Below, piece by piece: positions 1 through 11,900 of a DNA stretch of 64,000 nucleotides. The notes under the pieces are model-generated. The model was not told the DNA's origin. It searched no databases and worked only from the letters and a program-made list of their open reading frames with translations. Position 1 is the first letter of the stretch. The number at the start of each line of letters is the position of its first letter. The DNA comes from Isoetes taiwanensis. Lineage: Eukaryota; Streptophyta; Lycopodiopsida; Isoetales; Isoetaceae. The stretch spans positions 18,225,310-18,289,309 of the forward strand of contig JAJEKV010000004.1 in NCBI GenBank assembly GCA_021234155.1, given 5' to 3'. Position numbers and translations under genes: made by a program.

Positions 1-510
1 GGCCAGAGTCTGGAAAACTAAGGGAAACTTCAAAAAACTTCCAAAAACATCGCAAGAACTCAACAAATCTGTGGCGCTACACTACAAACTAAGGCGCCAT
101 AACCAAATACGACCTAAAGATCAAGAAAAGACACCAGCGCCATAAACAAGATTGCGTAATAAATGGGAGCGAATCATCGAAACGAGAGCAAAAAGAATAT
201 TCCTTATAGATTCCCTTATTTTTTACAAAAAGGGGGTTAAATGAGGTTATTAAAAAAAAGGTGCATGATATTGTATTTTGACCCCCCCCTCCCCCCCCTT
301 CCCCTCCCCCCTTAATGACTAATTTTTTTAATGCAACGATAGAAATGACTTTTTTAAAGTGACACTTTTCCTTGCAAGTAGAATTTTCTTCAAGTATGTT
401 TTCAGAGAAAACCATCAATTTAAGAGGGTATAATATTTAACAAGAAATTGAAGTAAAGTCTGTAACTGAAATTGTAGTATTCTCAAAATGTGAAGATAAA
501 ACCTTCATAT

Positions 511-1142
511 TCACATGCAAAATTTACAGTCTTTTTCTAAGACACAGTTATGTACAAAAGTGTGAGGAGTGATAAGAGAGGGATCCATCACGTCATCATC
601 TTTATTTATGCCATCCTCATCACCTTCACTTTTTTCACTGTCACCCGAGAAAGTGCTTGAGTTGTCTTCCTCATCACTATCAACAGATGGCGAAGCATTG
701 CCACCACCACTCCCTTCTTCATCCTCTTCCTCGTAATTACAAGCCTTAAGCAAATTGATAGTCCTCTGGTGTAGACGATTTCAATTTGAAATCATAGCAC
801 AATTATAGTCACGTCACTTGGGTTCAGCTCATCCTTACAACCCACTTTCTTGGACTTTCTCCCTTTTCCTTTGCTTCTGATTTCTAACTCATATCTACTT
901 TCAAAAGCATTTTCTGAGCGTGTTGCAAGCCAATGAGTTTTGAATTTAGTGACTAAGCCTTCCTCCTTGACTGTATCAAGTACTTTTGTAATCCAGAAAG
1001 GTCGACCTTTGTCATCCTCCTCAGTTGGAAGAGCAATCAGCATATCTTTGGCAATTTCTGCGATATTACCTTGAGGCTCATTCCTGCGTCTTGGTCCGAG
1101 GTACATGACTCGATCCTCGTCTTCTTCTACTGCAAGTGCCAT
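511..1142 (-). pseudogene. Duplicated C-terminal exons of the transposase (unit 1)
   Basis: Two exon-like ORFs lie here. 1142-792 encodes a 'GRPFWITKVLDTVKEEGLV...HWLA' block with a basic tail (KGKGRKSKK). 753-511 encodes a strongly acidic C-terminus (DSDEEDNSSTFSGDSEKSEGDEDG) and is preceded by an acceptor 'acaccag' on the minus strand. The first block occupies the same position as the 'VWLGYTISDICKEEGDV' segment at the C-terminus of the 62-kb copy, so it is the transposase tail and not an independent gene. The same pair recurs at 2524-2019 with a few differences. Confidence 0.6.
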
Positions 1143-1635
1143 TGTAGCATTGCTTGGACATGCTTGGTGCTGGGGTTGATGGAAGGTGTTAGGTCATTGA
1201 AATGGTTCTTGCAATTGTTTTAGAGCTATGTTTTGTATAACAATTTTCTGTTCGAGAAAGAAATTTCTCTACCACATCCGATCTTCTTCTAAGAAGTACT
1301 TAAAGCCTGAGGAAATTCCATTTTCAATGGCTTTTAAGGATGTCACTGGGGTACTTTTCTTCTGCTTTGACTCCTTAGGATTTTTGAGAGGAAGTTGCTC
1401 AGCACGTTCTATGAAGCAAGTGTCTGGAATATATTTAAGGAAGCGCAATACCTCTGGTGGACTCTAGTCCTTAGTTGTGGTATACTTCTTCCCCTGTAAG
1501 AAGCTTTGTCCATCCTTCAAGTAGAACTTGATGTGATGCTGAAGGTGAGATCATTCAACTTGTTCACAGCTTGTTCTATGTCTGAACGTTGGGAGAAAAT
1601 AAACTCTCTAAAGTCAGCAGTCTCTTTAAGAAGCT

Positions 1636-1710
1636 CAACAAGATTGCGTATTAAACGGGAGCAAATCATTGAAACGAGAGCAAAAGGAATATTCCTCAAA
1701 GATTCCCTTT
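1636..1710 (+). repeat. Left terminal inverted repeat (inner copy)
   Basis: Two blocks, 1636-1661 and 1696-1710, match the reverse complement of 12810-12835 (23/26) and 12777-12791 (15/15). The spacing between blocks differs between the two ends (34 against 18 bases). A duplicated, more diverged version lies at 144-218. Confidence 0.6.
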
Positions 1711-4619
1711 TTTTTTTACAAAAAAGGGGGTAAAACGAGGTTAAAAAAAAAAAGATGCATGAAATTCTATTTTGACCCCCTCCCCCCCAAATGACTAATT
1801 TTTTTTTGCAACGAAAGAATTGACTTTTTTAAAGTGTCACTTTTCTTAGCAAATAGAATGTTCTTAAAGTATGTTTTAAGAGAGAAACTCTAATTTCGAG
1901 GAGGATAAAATATTTAACAAAAATTGAAGTAAGTATGTATTTGAAACTTTAGTATTCTCAAAATTTGAAGATAGAATCTTCATATTCACATGCAAAAATT
2001 CTGATCTTTTTCTAAGACTCAGTTATGTGCAAAAGTGTGAGGAGTGATGAGAGAGGGATCCAGGACGTCCTCATATTCATTTATGCCATCGTCATCACCT
2101 TCACTTCTTTTCTTTGTCACTTTCGAGGAAGTGCTTGAGTTATCTTCCTCATCACTATCAAGCAGACGGTGAAGCATTGTCACCACCTTCTTCATCATCT
2201 TCTTCGTAATTACAAGCTTTTTAAGCAAATTGATAGTCGTGGCGTAGGCGATTGTCGATTTCAATTTAAAATCATAGCACAATATAGTCCGTCATTAAGG
2301 TTCAGCTCGTCCCTACAACCCACCTTCTTGGACTTTCTCCCTTTTCCTTGGCTTCTCATTTCTAACTCATATCTACCTTCAAAAGCATTTTCTGAGCGTG
2401 TTGCAAGCCAATGAATCTTGAGTTTAGTGACTAAGCCTTCCTCCTTGACTGTGTCAAGCACTTTTGCTATCGAGCGTAATTGCCGACCTTTGTCATCCTC
2501 CTCGGTCGGAAGAGCAATTAGCATACCTTTGGTAATTTACGTGATATTACCTTGAGGCTCATTCCCGCGTCTTGGTCAGAGGTACATGACTCGGTCCTCC
2601 TCGTCTTCTGCTGCAGGTGCAAATGTAGTAACCTTGCTTGGACCTCCTTGGTGTCTTTGGGGTTGATGGAAGGTGTTAGGCCATTGAAATGGTTCTTGCA
2701 ACTGTCTTAGAGCTATATTTTTTGTACAACAATTTTCTGTTCGAGAAAGAAATTACTCCACCACATCCAATCTTCTTCTAAGAAGTACTTAAACTGAGGA
2801 AATTCCATTTTCAATGGCTTTTAAGGATGACTCGGGGTACTTTTCTTACGCTTGGACTCCTTAGGATTTTTGAGAGGAAGTTGCTCAAAGCCGCGTTCTA
2901 TGATGGAAGTTTCGGAATATATTTAAGGAAGCGTAATCCCTCCGGTGGACTCAGGTCCTTAGTTGTGGTATACTTCTTCCCACAGAAGAAGCTTTGGCCA
3001 TCCTTCAAGTAGAACTTGATATGATGTTGAAAGGTGAGATCATTCAACTTGTTCCGACTTGTTCTCTGTTTGAGCGTTGAGAGAAAATAAACTCTCTCGA
3101 AATCAGCAGTCTCTTTAAGAAGATCGACCCTTTGGAGTAGGAGTGTAAGAATCTTCAATAATTCGAACTAAAGAAGGAAGACGTAAAGCCTTCTTCCTTC
3201 TAAGGCGCCACGCGAAAATCTCTTTGAACATTTTCGTCAATCGATCATGAGTGTGGCCTACAAGTAAGAAACCGAGCTTCACTTTTCTAAAGATCCCTAG
3301 CTCCACTAACATGGCACAGTACGCAAAGAGTGTTTGATTCTTGTTCTCCCTTGTAGTATTGTCAAGTTGCAGATAAAGCACTGGTGGTAATTGCTCTTGC
3401 TCGCACAGGACCTTGTTAAGAATTGTAATTGTGAGGTTCGGGTCACCATGCAAGTTTGGATACGTCAAAAATACTTTGCACTTTAGACTTCCTTTGAAGA
3501 CCATAGCTCCTACAAGGTGGACCTTAACAAAACATTCCTCTGGCACATCTTTAGGAATGTTCAAGAAATGTGGTAGAGTTGTTTTTTTTTGGTCCATTCC
3601 ATCAATCACAACAGACATGTATTGCAGTGGACGTTCAAGAGCTTTTTTTCTATGCTTGGCAAGCTTTCTTCTCTCTGCTGCTTGTTGTTCACGATGTCTG
3701 GCAAGGTTCTGTTGCACAATATCTGTAGAAGAAATCAGGTTAAAGCATTTTCTCTGAAACAAGTGAGAGATTAGAGAACATGAGCTTACTTCTTTCGACC
3801 TCTGTCTTTGGGTTTCTCGTTGACTCTTTAATTACGCACACCTCGAGCACCACGGACATTCTATGTTTTCTAGGAATTTTCACAAGACCGAATTCACTTT
3901 TTTCCACACCGGTGAAGTGTGAGTAAGAGATGTCTTTGAAAAGTGCAAGTCTCTTTGTAGTCATTAAAAACATCTTTTTTGGTGATGTTATCAGTTAAAT
4001 GATACATGTTGATGTTAGGTAGCTTCTCACATGTTTCTCTAAAATATTTCTCCATCCATGACACAGCAGCAAGGGCATGCATGGTTACAACTCTTCTTGG
4101 TCCGCAATGATCATCGATTCTTTGGATTTTTGTCCGATCTTTTGTGTATTCTAGACATTCTGGTGGACCCTAAACGGTGGACAACCATAAAGCATTTCTG
4201 GCAAACTTCTTGACGGTTAATGTAGTGCAAGAAGGTGTTGCAGTCTGGTCTTACATTATAAGCTAAATAAGCATTCTGGTCTGCCATTGTCATGGAGTTG
4301 TAGTTGTCTCTAACTGCTCGTAATTTAGCCATGTTAAATCTGCTGATGCAACCCAATGAGCAGCATTTAGTTCTCAAAAGTCTCCTCATTTTGTGTTCAT
4401 CCATAAGATTTCTTCTTCTTACAGAGGAGCAAGCCCTCAAACCAAAATCCACCTTGAATTTCTTTGAAGATTGGCTGGAGAACATGTAATCTCTTTGTTC
4501 CTCGTTGGTGTCTTCATCTTCTGATGAAACTTCTACTACGGGGTGACTTCCTCGTCACGAAAGTGGTGTGCTTGTAGAGGAAAACAGACCACGTGAAGTC
4601 ACTACAAGAGAATGACAGT

Positions 4620-5010
4620 TAAACGTCAGAAAAATCGTCAGAGGGTCTGAAATAGTTTGTCAAATGCGTATTTGACTATTAATATGACGCTTGATCTGAC
4701 TAACAAACTGACGTTTAAATCTGACGAAAAATCTGACTAATAAACTGACTAATAAACATCTGACGAATTACCTGACATTTAGACTAACATTTAGCTTGAC
4801 TAATTAGTTGTCTAATAATCTGACTAATGAGGTGACGAGTAGTCGGACGAATCATTTCTGACGATTTTGCTGACTAAGAGTCTGACTTATAGCCTGACTA
4901 TCTGTCTGTCCAAATGTTTGACTAAATATCTGACTAATTAAATGACTTACAAGTTGACGATTACACTGATTAATTTTGTGACTATTATGCTGACTATCTG
5001 TCTATATTCG
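4620..5010. repeat. Left subterminal repeats of the CACTA element
   Basis: About twenty copies of short motifs such as 'tctgactaat', 'ctgacgaat' and 'tgactaact' lie 10-20 bp apart. In CACTA elements such repeats bind the TNPA-type protein. The right-end counterpart is at 7436-7770 in inverted orientation. Confidence 0.85.
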
Positions 5011-5584
5011 TCAGAATAATGGTCATGCATAATATCTATTGTAGTTGTTGCTATTCCCTAGTTCCTTTATTAATATAATGATGTAAATGATATATTAAGC
5101 ATCTAGACTTTCTCATTTATCGAATAACATCTCTATTTAATTGACTCCAAATGTTTTGTAATTTGAGGAGATCATGTTTCATTTGAGGAGGGAAAAAAAT
5201 GGCTTGCATTTGTTAAAGACGCTCGCCTTGTTCTCACCAAAAAAATATATAGAATGTAAATGGCCTATTATTTTCCACGTACACGGGCATTTATCCATTT
5301 TAAATTTTATGTGGCATTTTTGTTTGTTTATTTTCTATTTCGTTTTTTATCCCTTTCCCTTATTTCGATTTAGGGTTTCATTTCCATTAGGTTTTCGTTC
5401 TGGAGGGACGGCAGAGTCTGGCGGAGCGGCATTCGTTGAAACGCCTGAATCGCAGGGGTGCAGATATAGTCCTTACCGAACTAAGACTTCATACTTGAAA
5501 CTGAATTCTGAATTAAGTGGGCTTTCTATTTTGCATCTGCGTGGTAGAATGCAAAAGTGATCAGAAGACCATTCGTGAAGATCC

Positions 5585-6546
5585 ATGGCAGCAAACAGCG
5601 CTCCGTTCGCCTTGCATCTAGCAGTCTTCTTTTTGTCATTTGGGCTGCTTCTTGTTCGCTCAAGTTCAGATAATTTGTCTTCTACACAAGCTCAGAGCCT
5701 TCTGGGACTACAAAAGGTATTGGAGAATCCGAGTATTTTGAGCAACTGGACTCCTTCGACAGATTTTTGCAGCGTTACTCCGTCTTCTTCACTCAATATA
5801 TCCTGTCTCAATGGTAGTCTGGCGGAGGGGCAAACTGATATGGCACATGATCAGAGAAGGTAACATGTTTTTGAACTATCAAATTTTTGAATGCAGCAAA
5901 AGACAGGCATTGCTGAAAGTTCAGACGTGGATGCCAGTTTCAGATTTCAGGTATGTAGGTGTCCTTAAGGGTGCATTTGAGTCAAAATTCTTGTTAGTAA
6001 TGTTAATACAGGTTGAACTTATGTCACGTGTTCATCATCAACACTTGAGTAACTTGATAGGATTTTGTGACGAGAAGACCCACAGGCATGTTTATGTCCA
6101 GTCTACTTTTGAGGGTCGTGTTTATGGCTAACTTTATATACTCATCTGGAAGTCTTTTTCCTTCAGAATGCTCATCTTTCAGTATGCGCCAAACGGGTCT
6201 CTTTTTGAAAACTTACACGGTACGGAGAACAATTAATGATTGAGAGTTTATCGTGAAATCTTAATTCTTATTTTAGCAAAGTGCTTCTTTAGCCAACAAG
6301 ATCCCATGGAGCATTCCATTTTAGCATATTACTAACATGCTATTGATTTTGCACTACAGGTGACGAGCATCTAACCTGTAGGCAAAGGATGCGAATAACA
6401 TGGAGGCAGAGGAGAGGATGCGAATAATAGTTGGCGCCGCATATGGCTTGGCTTACTTGCATCATTCATGTAATCCTCCAATTATCCATGGCGATTTTCG
6501 GTCCAGGAACATTTTATTGACAGAGGACAATGCAGCCAAGGTTTAT
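5585..6546 (+). pseudogene. Captured LRR receptor-like kinase exons (LRR-VI/MRH1-like)
   Basis: An ATG at 5585 opens a signal peptide (hydrophobic 'FALHLAVFFLSFGLLLV') followed by an LRR N-terminal cap ('LLGLQKVLENPSILSNW', 'DFCSV'). The extracellular LRRs and transmembrane segment are missing. Kinase pieces follow with introns retained. 'VELMSRVHHQHLSNLIGFCDE' lies at about 6013-6085 and 'MLIFQYAPNGSLFENLHG' at 6168-6220. 6360-6540 encodes 'QRMRI', then 'VGAAYGLAYLHHSCNPPIIH' and 'GDFRSRNILLTEDNAAK'. The catalytic loop reads HGDFRSRN rather than HRD, as in the atypical LRR-VI kinases I recall. Retained introns show capture at DNA level. It lies entirely inside the CACTA element and is internally deleted, so no functional receptor is expected. 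Confidence 0.8.
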
Positions 6547-7339
6547 TTACATCTCCTCTTTCTTGTTTCTCACTGTGTAACTGGTTGATCTAAGTATTTT
6601 GAATATGAATTTAATTGGACTGCCAGGTTTAAGCATGGGGGCCTTGAATTCTATAGGACAAGGCAAAAACAGCTAATAAATGAGAGATTGGGAGTTGTAT
6701 CCACCAAAATTGTTTGTTTCTCTAACCTGTGGTCATGGTACATTAGGAAAAATCTAGACTACTCCAAGAACTACTAGTCTTTAAACTATGTTGCCTCAAT
6801 TAGAAACATGAGAATCAGCTTAATGCAGTTTATTGATTCTAGAAACTGCGCTTTAATGCAGGTTCAATAGATCTAACAAGAAATGATTTGACTATTTTCA
6901 GGCCGGGCATTTTTCGCAAAAACAGGGGACTTAACATCCCTAAATTTTTGGGGCGGTTGATTGGAATGCGTAAAAGAGTGAGCCACAAAGTGATTTGGCG
7001 AGGTTTGTTGGATGCTTTAATTATTTTATGTTATTCTTACGATTTGTGCAACTTGATTTGGTGAAAATGTGTACTTGGTACATTCTTTCTCTGATAATAG
7101 AAATTACAACAAGATCCTCTTACGTGCGAAAATGAGTATATGCATATTGGAGATCAACAAGGTAATCATAATTAGTTAAAGATTGATCTTGTTAATTCTC
7201 TTTTCTATCCAAGTTCTGAGCGATTGAAAAAGTGATTCTTTTGTAGACTGAAAAAATGATTCTTTTATACACATCAGTTGTTGTTGGCTTACTTGATTGC
7301 TATTTATATATCTTTTTGAATAACTGGAGATAATGGTTT

Positions 7340-7365
7340 AACCAAGGTTCGATTCCTTGGAGCTC
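7340..7365 (+). repeat. Isolated tRNA T-arm-like hairpin
   Basis: CCAAGGTTCGATTCCTTGG forms a perfect 5-bp T-stem with a GTTCGATTC loop and a B-box. No A-box or acceptor stem is visible upstream, so this is at most a tRNA-derived remnant inside the CACTA element. Confidence 0.35.
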
Positions 7366-7435
7366 CTTTCATTTATTTGCAGTACGAAAAATACCAATTT
7401 TTATGTATTGGCAATATTTTCAATAAAATGACCAA

Positions 7436-7770
7436 TATTCTAACTATTGCATTGACTAATAAATTGACTAATACGATGACTAATATTGTGATTAACTGAC
7501 GAACTATCTGACTAACAAAATGACGAATTGTATGACTATTTAAATGACTAATTCTCTGACTAACAAAATGACGAATTGTATGACTATTTAAATGACTAAT
7601 TCTCTGACTATTCAACTGACTATTCCACTGACTATGTCTGACTAATGATCTGACGATTATTCTGACGTTAATTCGTCAGATAAAACTCGTCAGTATATTC
7701 GTCAGGAATAAGGGCCTGGGCAGTTGTCCATTTTATAAAGGCTCTCTGACGATTATTCTGACGTTTAACC
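7436..7770. repeat. Right subterminal repeats of the CACTA element
   Basis: Repeated 'tgactaat', 'ctgacgaat' and 'tctgacgatt' motifs mirror the left array. A local tandem duplication of about 50 bp is present ('gactaacaaaatgacgaatt' at about 7511 and about 7559). Confidence 0.85.
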
Positions 7771-8430
7771 ATCATTCTCTTGTAGTGAGTTGTTCCCGGA
7801 ATAGGCGGGGGTACAGTGTTAAAGGGTGGTGATGGCCCATAAGAGGTTGTGGCATCAGCTGTTCTTGTACCATCTTGAAAAGGAGTTCTTGCAAACATCT
7901 CCTTCAGAGCGGACTGGAATTCTGCAAATCCATGTGTCACAACCGTTGTTGTGTGAAGAGGAGTGCTTGCTCGAGCGTCGTCCTCATTTGTAGTGAAGTC
8001 CTGGTGGGAGAAATTGTAGTGAATCTCACAGTCTTCTTTACTTTCTGTGTTCCTTGTATGTTTGGATGAAGGGGCTAAGCAACAAAATGGGGTAGCTTGT
8101 TCTTGAACACCCGTTGTTGTGGAGCTTCAGTAGGTTGTCAGGGGATGGAACAAAGGGTGGTGGCAACATGTCTCAACCTGGTGGTGATTCTTTGGAAGGA
8201 GATGCCAGTGTGCTGTCTACAGGACTTGGTGACGGTTGGAAGGGTGGTGGAAGTCTGTTACGTGCTGGACTCGGTGTGTCTTCGAGAAGCAACAACGATG
8301 AAGCAGAGGTTGGAGTCTGAGAATGCCGGTCTTTACTAGAAATGACGTTGTTCTCAAGCGTGTCCTCAGAACTAGACGAGCTTGAGACAACAAATGGTGA
8401 TGGAAGCTTGTTCACGAAGCGGTTCGTCAT

Positions 8431-8923
8431 CTTAACAACTGCAAAATAGTAAAGAGATTTGAGAAACTTTCTGTGGTGCAGAGCTTTTCTTATTCCCGAA
8501 TACACGCCCACGTAGTACAAGTAGAAGTTCCAGTACTAATCAAGTGAAAGTCAAGGTAAAAGCTATTCCGGAATACACAAGAGTAGGATAGTAAAGCTAA
8601 ACGTATTCCGCAGCACATAGAAAAAGAGCAAGACGAAAATGATACCTTTAAAAGGAAATTTCGGCGCGCCTTTATGAGTATTCCGCCTCGAGCGAAATCA
8701 AGTCGCCCAGCGCCGGTATACCGATTATAATATTCAGAGACTGTATTCCGATTCACATAGACCAACCATGGACAGGTCAATAAGAAAGTACAACGTACAA
8801 TCATTTGCATGTCTGTTTCTTATTCCCGAATACACTTAAGGCAAAAGTGTATTCCGGAATACACTTTCGCCTTCGACTTCCGGAATTCTCTAACAAGGTC
8901 GTGTTTACACACAATTTGCACAG
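8431..8923. promoter_or_regulatory. Divergent promoter region of copy 1, rich in TTCCGGAA palindromes
   Basis: This lies between the transposase start (8430, minus) and the first recognisable methyltransferase exon (about 8924, plus). It contains palindromes or half-palindromes at about 8489, 8563-8578, 8607, 8677, 8744, 8820 and a perfect one at 8847-8864. A short 5' exon and a 5' UTR intron for the transposase are likely, because an acceptor precedes its ATG. The exact transcription starts are not visible. Confidence 0.5.
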
Positions 8924-11900
8924 ACAAGAAGGCAGCAAGAAACAACAGAAGAGGCCCCTTAAAATCTCACAGAAACCGCACCCACAGAGAAGGGTTGAGG
9001 AGTCAGCTGCGCCTGCTATCTATGAAAACTTCCAAACTCAATGGTTTTTTACAAGGGGTACTTCTGGAAAGTACAGCACCCTGACTTTCCTACATGTCTG
9101 TCGGAGCCCTGGAACCAAAAGGTATGATGAAAGGGAATTTGTCTGCATGGGCACCATCCAGGCCGTCAGTGAGGTAGCTGGGGAGTCCGGTCAGGGAGGG
9201 AGACTATCTTTTCAGACTTCCCAAGGTTTTATTCATGTTGATGAATCCTACCTTAGAGTTGCGAAAGTAAATCCACATCCTCTTTATAAGTATGTTGCTC
9301 ACTACCTGAACAAGAGGTCGCTCTCTGCCATCATTAACTACGCTCGGCTAACAACGAAGCGAGGACTTCCCCCTGGCCGAAGTCGTAACAAGAGGCCGAG
9401 GATAACCCAGAGAGCCCGAGCAGTGCATCATCACCATCTGGGAGTCCATCAGAGTCCGAAGAAAGGCCACCGTCACCACCACCAAAGCGGCAAAGGATAA
9501 CCGTTGCCGCTAAAGAGCCTAAAAAAAAGCAAACAGCTTTGATTGCATCAGAAGATGCTCCTGAGGCACATAAGAAGAAGAAGGGGAAAGGCAAAGCACC
9601 CGGTGTTGCCATCAAAGAAAAAAAAAAAAGTTGATAAAACATCCGAGAAAATGGAGGAGATTAACCCGCACAAGTTTGTGCAAGGTGTCATTTATTTGCC
9701 GGGCCATTTGTATGAAGCTTCCAATCGAAAAATGAAGTCGGGTGAAAGGCCACTTCGTGTTCGCAAAATTTACGCCGATCACTTGAGGAACCCGAAAAGA
9801 CGTAATAAGGAGCAATCCAAATGCTCATGTGGCCCCAATAGTTGTCCTTGTTGATAGGGAGCAAAGGCAAAACCCCCCAGGACTATGATGAGAAAACGCA
9901 GACACCTACACTCACTCACGCCTTGGGAGGCAATCACGCTTTTAAGGCAAGAAGGCAACTTTTTAAAGAGAAGAAGAACCCGAGGTACCTCTCCGCCCTC
10001 CTCTACTGCCCATCGTGGTCTTACCGATGAAGAAGTTTAAAATCGTTGCTAACACCCACAATGTCGATAAATCTAATATAAACTAAAGATGAGCTTCGTT
10101 GACAAGATCCGGTTCATGCCGTGGAGTAACGTAATTTTCAAGGAAAAGTACGGTGAGGACTTGAAGACGCCGTTTTTCCTTGGAGCTTAAGGAGGCGCGG
10201 TGCCATTGAATGTTGCTCGAAATATGACGAGGCCAATAAAAGGCGATCTCTCATTGGCCATTTATAACTGGTTCCAATTAGCTTTTAGAGATGGCAAGGT
10301 AAGAACAAAACTTATTCCAGAATAACAAATCAACTATCTCACGTGAAATATTTTTGAACAGATTTGGGAACTCCAGGACGAGATTTTTTCAATGTTCGAA
10401 CGAGGGGAGTTAAAGAGCAAGGGCAAGGAGACAGCCAAGAAAAAATCATCTGACGTGCCCAAAAAAGAAATGACCATTACCGTCTGGCGAGAAATGCAGG
10501 GCTTCTCCGACACAGAGATTCTGGAGCGGCTTCTCCAAAAAGTTGTTGATAAGGAGTTTAGCCTAGAAGAAATGTCAAAGGAATTGCACAAGTAAGATCT
10601 CTGCCACAAACTTTACTCTTTAGACGTTAGAGTCCCAAAAACATCGGGGTAGATAGTGTATTCCAGAATACACATACCTTTCTTCACATGGGCACTGTGT
10701 ATTCCGGAATACACAATGCTTTTCTAGAGACAAGCAATGTGTATTCCGGAATACACATTGCCCTTGTAAAGGAAGCCATGTGTATTCTGGAATACACATG
10801 TCCTCTTCTAAAAAAGTATTGTGTATTCCAGAATACACATTGCTTTTTTCAGAGAAGCAATGTGTATTCCGGAATACACAATGCATTTTGTTTCGAGGTA
10901 ACATCACCAGTTAACCAGTTTGTATTCCAGAATACATTTAGCTTGACTTTTATTTGTTTTTCTTCTTCTTTGCCTTGTTTCTTACTTTTTAACTCATTGT
11001 TTCCTTAACGTCTTGCAGCCAAAAGAACGTCATAACATGTCAAACATGTTTGATGGAGCAGCTAAACGTAGAGACATGGGAAAGGTGCAAGGAACTCTAC
11101 CCTGTAGCCACTTCTGACGAGCGAATTGTGCAATATGCACCAAATTTTGAGGGCTGGGTAAGTACTCTCAACATTCCTCGCCTTTGCACACACGATCTCC
11201 TTACAGTTGTTGTCATGTTTTTCCTCAGAGCAAAAAGAAAAACAAAGACCTTCCCGAGGGCTTCATGCATTTGGTTAGAACAGCACGGGAAGAGAGGTCG
11301 TTAGCTGAAAGAAGAACTGTTGAGTTAGAACCATCCGACTACGAGAGATTCTGCATGTTTGATCAAAACAATTTATATTCAATCATTCATGGTGATTGCA
11401 CGAACCTAGTCGGAACGGTTAAGCCACAGGACTTCACTTTGGTTATTGCTGATCTTCCCTACGGGTTTAAGCTTAAAGACAGCAGATATGACGACCAGCC
11501 CTTCAAATTTTCAGAGTTTAATGCTTTTATTGATGGAATCAAGCAGATCACAACGGCTAAACATTGGCGTTTAGTTACTTTCCATTCGAGCATGCAGTCT
11601 GGCTTGGTAGAATCAGCTTTCAAAAATCACTTTGGTTCTCCAGTTCAGGCAGGATATGAAAACCTTGTCTGGTAAGTCTTATTCCAGAATACAGTTACTT
11701 TTCTCTTTGATTACGTAGTGTATTCCGGAATAGTATTTCCTGCTTCTGGTTTTCGAAGTGTGTTCTTGTTTTTGCTAAGTAAACATCACTTTAAATGTTT
11801 TACTAGGTACAAAACGAACATCAACTACCATGGTGGAGGACCAAGGTTGCTTAGCAAGGTAGAGTACCTTCATGTAGCTTATTGGAGTTTTGATGGGAAG

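Larger units (their letters stand above)
148..3121. repeat. Tandem duplication of about 1.49 kb at the element's left end
   Basis: Unit 1 (148-1635) and unit 2 (1636-3121) align along their whole length. Both start with the TIR-like sequence and end near 'ctctttaagaag'. Both contain a C-rich/poly-T tract (281-313; 1770-1790), the last transposase exons and the same flanking introns. The copies differ by scattered substitutions and short indels, so the duplication is not recent. Confidence 0.8.
4600..7787. mobile_element. Non-autonomous CACTA (En/Spm) element with captured gene exons
   Basis: The ends are CACTACAAGAGAATGA at 4600 and its inverted counterpart TCATTCTCTTGTAGTG ending at 7787, the classic CACTA terminus. 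A 3-bp target duplication AGT flanks it (4597-4599 and 7788-7790). Inside each end lies an array of TGACTAAT/TGACGAAT-like repeats typical of CACTA subterminal regions. The element is 3188 bp and has no transposase of its own; it carries receptor-kinase exons instead. The equivalent place in copy 2 (around 14251, 'acgtgaagttgtacc') is an empty site, which confirms the boundaries. Confidence 0.95.
511..8430 (-). pseudogene. DDE-like (DUF7869-type) transposase, copy 1, interrupted by a CACTA element
   Basis: The gene reads right to left. The start codon is at 8430-8428, just after a conserved acceptor (ttttgcag). A Ser/Pro-rich N-terminal region (8430-7788) is followed by the CACTA insertion (4600-7787). 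Next comes a domain with C-C-x3-C ('TKCCSLGC', about 4360) and a helix-turn-helix-like stretch 'CFMVVHRLGSTRMSRI' (about 4160-4200). An intron (about 3790-3723) leads to the best-preserved exon, 3722-3115. That exon carries 'VIDGMDQKKT', 'LQLDNTTRENKNQ' and 'LLVGHTHD', which I read as three acidic/catalytic blocks of an RNase-H-like fold. The third block is damaged (LTKMF instead of IDQMF). C-terminal exons follow at about 3012-2860 and 2524-2019, then again at 1142-511 because of the duplication. Frame changes occur around 4110 and in the N-terminal region. The DUF7869 assignment is from recall of the family; the motif reading is direct. Confidence 0.65.

Noticed and set aside
89-418. A 109-codon minus-strand ORF with a glycine run at the left edge
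   Set aside because: The glycine run is the C-tract at 281-313 read in reverse, and the same tract recurs in the duplicated unit. No coding signal.
8805-8923. The first 40 codons of the ORF starting at 8805 as the methyltransferase N-terminus
   Set aside because: They overlap the palindrome region, are not conserved in copy 2, and an acceptor splice site precedes 8924. Not fully excluded.
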